NCBI RefSeq assembly: GCF_001949145.1
Contig: NW_019091358.1
Span: forward strand, 1,472,619-1,536,618
Length of the DNA: 64,000 bases
Reading direction: 5' to 3'
Source: Acanthaster planci
Taxonomy: Eukaryota; Echinodermata; Asteroidea; Valvatida; Acanthasteridae
The notes below the pieces were generated by a model. It was not told where the DNA came from and searched no databases. It worked only from the letters and a program-made list of their open reading frames with translations. Below are positions 58,895 through 64,000 of the stretch, piece after piece. The position numbers were made by a program, and so were the translations under genes. The first letter of the stretch is position 1; every line of letters starts with the position of its first letter.

Positions 58895-61800
58895 TTAGTA
58901 AACTAATGCTGAAGCCAAGCAAATAAAACATGTAGTAATTGCAGGGGGAAAGGTGACTGCCCTAGAGATATCTGCCTCATCCAACATGGCGGCAATACGT
59001 ACTGGTGCTCCACTTCCATCTATAATTTTCATAGGAAACGCATACACCTTGGCCCCAGTGTTGGGAAGCTTGTCTAGGTTCGCCACGTTCTCAATGCCGA
59101 ATTTGTTTGCACCAAACAAAATCTGGTGGGTCATGAAATCGCTGCTCGGTCCCCTGTCGAGAGAGGGCGCGTCAAGCCCGAGACCCGATATTTTGCGATT
59201 GGCTACCAGCCACGTGGCTGCTTCTGGCGCCACGCCCGGAGAATGGAGAATAGACCTGCCTTGCTCGTCCAGATAGGTGTCGTTGCGCGTCGTGCCAAAA
59301 TAGGCCAGCCGATCTGGGTAGAAGGCTCCCCAACCAGTGTAGACGAAGAGCAGAGAACCGTCCGGAATCCTGCCGTGGACGACTTCCCAGTCTTGCAGAT
59401 CCTTGACGGTCATTCCATAATCTCTGTCCTGCTTCACCTTCTCGGAGATGTCAACTCGGATGGCTGGGCCTGTAAATCGACTGAGCGGTATATCGTCGAC
59501 CCGCATCTTACCTTGGGAGCCGTGTGCCGGGGCATCGAGATGTGTGCCTATGTGTTCTGGTGTTCCGTACGAGTTCATTTCCAACCTATCGGAATGTATG
59601 GGTGCAAAAGAATGGCGACTATAAGGGTATTGATTTTTAAGCTCTGTTATTTAGCAAGTTAAACTTACACTGATAACAATGCTCATCGTTTGTGCTTTCC
59701 AAAAACAAAAATATACTTTGTTGACCGATCTTATGTCACAGGAAGCCTTAAGTTCAATCTAGTAACAGCAAACACCCCTCCACTCCTTTTAATTGTGAGT
59801 TAGAGCTTAGTCAAGTGCTGCCAACGTTACTCTGTTGTGCGGGGCAACTTTGACAGGTTGCTGGAATTTAAAAAACAAATAAAAAGGATTGTAACACAGT
59901 TGTACACACGAAAAATGCTTTATTCCAAGCTTCTAAGTTTACGTTATGGTAATGTCATAGAAATGTTTTAGAGAATCTTTTAAATTACAACCAAGGGGTG
60001 TGGCTTGAGCCAAAGTTATCCCAGGATGCCAAAGTAACCTCGGTTTATGGAACACACCATAATGGCCACCAACTGATATGTGTGTGTGTCCTTCCTCTAT
60101 GGTTCCAGTAACTTTCTAAGGTGTGTGTCCTTGGCGCGTACGGTTGTAACTCTAGTCAATGGCGATTTTCTTGAAGCGTCTCATCTTACGGTATACACTT
60201 AAAATAACCCTCTATGAAATGTATCAATGCTGCGGAAGACTGACAGACTGACTCATACCAACCCAGAGGCGGATCCAAGGGGGTTTGTGTCAAAGGGTTT
60301 CCATCCAATGGTGATATATTAAGTTTTACAAAGACAGAGCCCATGCATTCAAAGAGGGTATCTCCCAAACTAGTCCTCTCGTGTTAAGAAAATGACCTGT
60401 TTTGTGGGCTTGGTCTGTCTGTGGGACTCCCTCATTAGGATATTCGTCCCATTTCTCTGTATCTTGCCTCCTGCAGCCTTGCTTAGAGTGTAGATGATGG
60501 ATAATGGAACGGGGAAGAAAATTGAAGGGCAAAATTGGGACACTTATAGAGCCCAAATGGATCGTAAATGCGGAACTGAGACGCTGGTGAAAATAGATGA
60601 TAAAAGCCTTGAACAATTTGCCAGAAAAACGTTCTCCTGATGACTACTATCTTCCCCCAAAAAGTCTTCAATAACTCAAACATCAAGCGGACAAAAGCTT
60701 TTTCCAACGGGTAAACAAAACCCTGGGTACTCCACCGTTTCCCTGGTAGTCTTCAGCATTTACAGACGAACACGGCTCTACTGACCTTGACGGCATGACA
60801 GGGATACACGTATAGTCTCCCAAAAGGGCGGATCGGGGGGGGGGGACGGGGGAAATGCCGCCCCAACTGATGAGGCGTTTTTGTTTTTGCGTTTATCAAA
60901 GTGAAGATATTTAGTTTCAGTACTGAAGGTTAGTATGTATGGACGGAGCAATTTTATTGAGGAAGTTGTTTCTGAGCATCTGCTTAACTAGTGCGATCAG
61001 TTAATGCAAAGGTGCACCAGGGACACTGCTTACTTGTCTCCTCCCCCATCATTGGGTCTGGATCCGGCCTGATGGTTTCAGCGGCTCTACAGCAACCGAA
61101 TGGACTAGGATGAGATTAAACCTGCGACCAAGTGACGGTCAACTATTTCGCTTATTACAAGAAACATTTCGCCATTTGTCCAGCAAAGTGATACTAGTCA
61201 TTCTATAAAGTGTAATGATGACCGCTGCTTGAGGACACCGCTGCTGCGAGTTTTATGAATGATTTTTCCTGATTACTATTTTCCTATCCTGTTTTGGATG
61301 CAAGGTACCTTCCAGCAGTTTATATTACAACACTTTTACAATGAACATATACAAATTTCAGTCAAATTTTCATACTGAAAAGCTTGCACATGCACCACCT
61401 AGCGAAATATATAAATTTATCACATTTTATACAGTCAAAGTGGCACTTATAGGGCTTCATTGCTGGCCGTTTCGAGTAATAAGATGCAGCAATGGGTAAT
61501 ACCCTCACATGTAATTTCATCTTTCGACAGGGACTTGTAAATTTAGTTATGGATTTTGCCCCTACACAGATGTGTGAATTGTATATTCATAACACCAGCC
61601 AAAGAAATTAACATCAACCGATATCCTCTCTAGGTGCTAGTTGTAAAAAAAAGATGAAAATCACTAGCTCACAGCATGGAGCTTATCTCCAAGCATGATT
61701 ACAGGGCCTTTCGTCCCTGAAACTGTTTTACATCCCACAACATGAAAGGAATAAAGTTTGGCTCTGCTGCGGGGTGTGGTCACAGTGACCTTGCTTATAT

Positions 61801-62209
61801 GTGTGAAATGGCCATTCTGTGGTCACCTTATATAAATTGTTTAGACTAACTGTATGGAATACTGGATGCGGAACCCGGGAATCCAGGATTGCCGAAAACC
61901 CACATGAGACCTTGGAGGAAGGATGGAAAAGGCTGGGCTTGGGCCAGTAATGCCGCAGTACGGCATGTACTATCTTACCATACAGCTATGATCTTACCAA
62001 GGCAATGGTCCGGTAGGCCCTCGTGCCTGAATAGTGAACTCGAAGAACCCCAGCCCAGGGAACGCCAGAGAGTCATCGTCAAAGCCGTATGACATGTCCA
62101 GAATTTCTCCCTTCTCCAGGGCCAGTGCATAGGCCAGCAAATAGAGCGTGGTGCAGAGGACAAGCCTGGGGAATCGACTGGTCATTTTGGAGGGTAAACA
62201 CAGACGCAT
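58895..62209 (-). CDS. Secreted, probably GPI-anchored cyclase-family hydrolase, paralogue 3
   Basis: Exon 1 is 62209-61998 and exon 2 is 59585-58895, on the - strand, with a 2412-bp intron placed in the same Trp codon as in the other two genes. 300 residues from the ATG at 62209, or 292 from the one at 62185. Signal peptide LVLCTTLYLLAYALA followed by LEKGE. The metal site is EHIGTHLDAPAHG (His82, His86, Asp88, His92), with Ile replacing the first Gly of the motif seen in the other two. Further signatures: IPDGSLLFVYTGWG, ISGLGLDAPSLD, FGANKFGIENVANLDKLP, GSGAPVRIAAML. The hydrophobic end (TTCFICLASALVY) fits a GPI signal. More diverged than paralogues 1 and 2 and in opposite orientation. 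The intron carries the repeat copy at 61011-61069. Substrate unknown. Confidence 0.92.
61011..61069 (+). repeat. Repeated segment (partner at 53953-54014), in the intron of cyclase paralogue 3
   Basis: GGTGCACCAGGGACACTGCT and TCTGGATCCGGCC are shared in order with 53953-54014. Without the TATA extension of the partner. Confidence 0.45.
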
Positions 62210-64000
62210 CTCCTTCCCTTGAGTTCCTTGCTCTTTATCGTCAAGATCTACGGTAGGGTCTACAACGACTTCAGTGACCTTGCAAGCGTTTTGTTATGAA
62301 ACCTCAGTGACCTGGGCAGTGACGTTAACTTGTGCTCTGGGATGGGATGAGGAAAGGTGGGGCAGTGACTTGCATGCATGGCCATGGAAATTTAAAAAGC
62401 AGGGGAGAAGGAAGAACCATATGAACCTGTATGGGGGTGATGCTAGTGATTGAGATATACATCTGTAATATCTATTACCTTCCTGCGGAATCTTCCATCA
62501 GAACGGCATATTTATGGCTTTTTTACTTAATCGTTTTGCTTCTTTTTTCGGCGTTTTCAATACATTTGGTCGTTAGAGAGGCCCAAAAATTCCTCACAAT
62601 CTGCTTGAATTTTTTCATACCACGAAAACGTGGGGATGATTCAATCCCCCCCCCCCCAAAAAAAGGGCTTTGGAATATGCCCCCATCGCCGGGGACTTGG
62701 CAACAAATCAATGGAAAGTTATCATGCGGATAAAACTTGTGCCATTTATGAAACAGTTCATGCTATTATAAGCCTATATATATATATATGTACAGATGCA
62801 AGGATTGTTTCAAGGGATGTTACTTCTTGTTTTGTACATTTGACTATCAAGTGCCAAACCTTTAATTTACCAATTGACTTCTCGTCATTTATGCTACACT
62901 TGTGTGAACCTTCACCTGCGGCCGCAGGTAGACATAGATACTGCTTTCCATGGTCTTTCTGTTTTTATTTAAAGTACGACAGGATCCAGGAACCTTATCA
63001 ATTGTGGCAGGTGACTTCAACAATGAAATTTTGACAACAATTCTCCCAAATTACCAGCAATTTGTTGTGTGGCGCACCAGTCGTGAAGCTCTGCAACCCA
63101 GTATCATTATTACTGCCCATTGAAAAGAGCGTGTATGAACTTATCAATATCTTTAGCTAGCCTCGGCAATCTCATTCCAGCGTGCAAGCCGACCATAAGA
63201 ATAATGGTCGGAGACTTTGGTCGAACAGTTAGTAATAGCTTTGATTGCATAATACGGCTGCTCTTTTCCTGTTTCCTACAAGTGGCTGCCAGAACTATGG
63301 GTAGCCGTCCGTACCAAAATAAATAATAATAATTTCATGAAGCATTTTCTACATAGCCTACAACATACTATATCTTATTGAGTATTGAGTAGTAAATGAA
63401 AATACACTCATTTTTAAAATAGATGAATTATTGATTAAGATGTATATTTTAAAAGAGTTTAAGTTAACCCCCTCCCCCCAAAAGGGGGCAATTTTTCTGC
63501 AAGCTATGGCCCATATTAATGTTGTGTAATTCCCGGTGACGAGAGAAAGTGAGGCGGTGAGGCCAAATTTTGGGGTTCCTGTGTCATTCTCAAATTTTGG
63601 TTTATTGGAGATCTCCACTTTGCTCATGAAAAGACCTGCCAGTACAAAATTATTAATTTAAACAAACATGAATCTTTGGTTCCATAAATCAAATCAAATC
63701 AAATACCAATTTCCATGATGCTACATGTAACTGTAGCGGTCCGGCCCCCTGGCCGATCGCTCGGGGGCGGCGGTCCGTCCGCCACTGAAGGGGGAATTGG
63801 AGGCCAGGCAGGCAAAAAGAAAGTTCAGCAGACACTGAAAGACTTGGGTGTTCAAGCGGACTGGATTTCTTTTATAATCACAACTGCTTGGACAATTAAA
63901 CCGGTGCTAATCTATGTGATTCCCGGCCAAGCCATCACAACGTCCATCCACCCAGTCGTCTCACACAGCACCCCCGCTTTTCCCAAAAAAACCTTGGAAA
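62210..64000. other. 5' flank of cyclase paralogue 3 and window end
   Basis: It contains a C-run near 62646-62656, a short (TA)n near 62775-62790, and a GC-rich start of what may be another element at about 63733-63785 (TGTAGCGGTCCGG then a GGGGGCGGCGGTCCG partial complement). No gene was recognised; the frames of up to 134 codons lack domain or splice support. Confidence 0.35.

Noticed and set aside
59126-59662. 178-codon + strand frame opposite cyclase paralogue 3 exon 2
   Set aside because: Antisense shadow of a strongly conserved exon.
63733-63785. Start of an LTR at TGTAGCGG
   Set aside because: Window ends before a matching 3' edge or target duplication can be seen.

Overview
The window is metazoan nuclear DNA. 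It holds intron-split genes with GT..AG splice sites and about 40% GC, and it is dense in short transposon debris. Palindromic ACATGTA and TAGGCCTA words are frequent, and the gene families present fit a marine invertebrate deuterostome. I favour an echinoderm, with amphioxus or a hemichordate possible, but the sequence alone does not settle it. One N at 33164 marks an assembly ambiguity.

Left part (1-15 kb). The 3' two-thirds of a GABA transaminase gene (ABAT, + strand, 11 exons in the window, stop at 7784-7786) lies tail-to-tail with a gene for a mitochondrial tRNA m1A58 methyltransferase of the TRMT61B type (- strand, start codon at 14937, six exons found, final exon not identified). Between them, at 9.2-10.15 kb, are weak signs of a short + strand transcript.

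Middle part (15-33 kb) is mostly gene-poor and repeat-rich. It contains a compact two-finger C2H2 protein (- strand, 18.8-19.5 kb), nested inverted-repeat elements (21.5-24.1 kb), and a clean 624-bp solo LTR with a GTAT target duplication. It also has a pogo/psq-type transposase remnant, a TACCATGGTA palindromic minisatellite, and a frameshifted copy of a transposon-associated invertebrate protein family (30.8-31.8 kb).

Right part (33-64 kb). Three intact paralogous genes encode secreted, probably GPI-anchored members of the 'cyclase' metal-hydrolase family (kynurenine formamidase/isatin hydrolase fold). Two are on the + strand (34.0-35.2 and 47.4-49.1 kb) and one on the - strand (62.2-58.9 kb). 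All have two exons split at the same codon: exon 1 carries the signal peptide, exon 2 the HxGTHxDAPxH metal site and a hydrophobic C-terminal tail. Introns are 301, 758 and 2412 bp. The spaces between them hold MITE-like elements, including a Harbinger-like one ending about 125 bp before the first gene, a dead Tc1/mariner-type transposase and several inverted or tandem repeats.

The housekeeping pair (GABA catabolism and mitochondrial tRNA modification) and the cyclase cluster show no evident functional link. I see no CRISPR array, rRNA gene or convincing tRNA gene.
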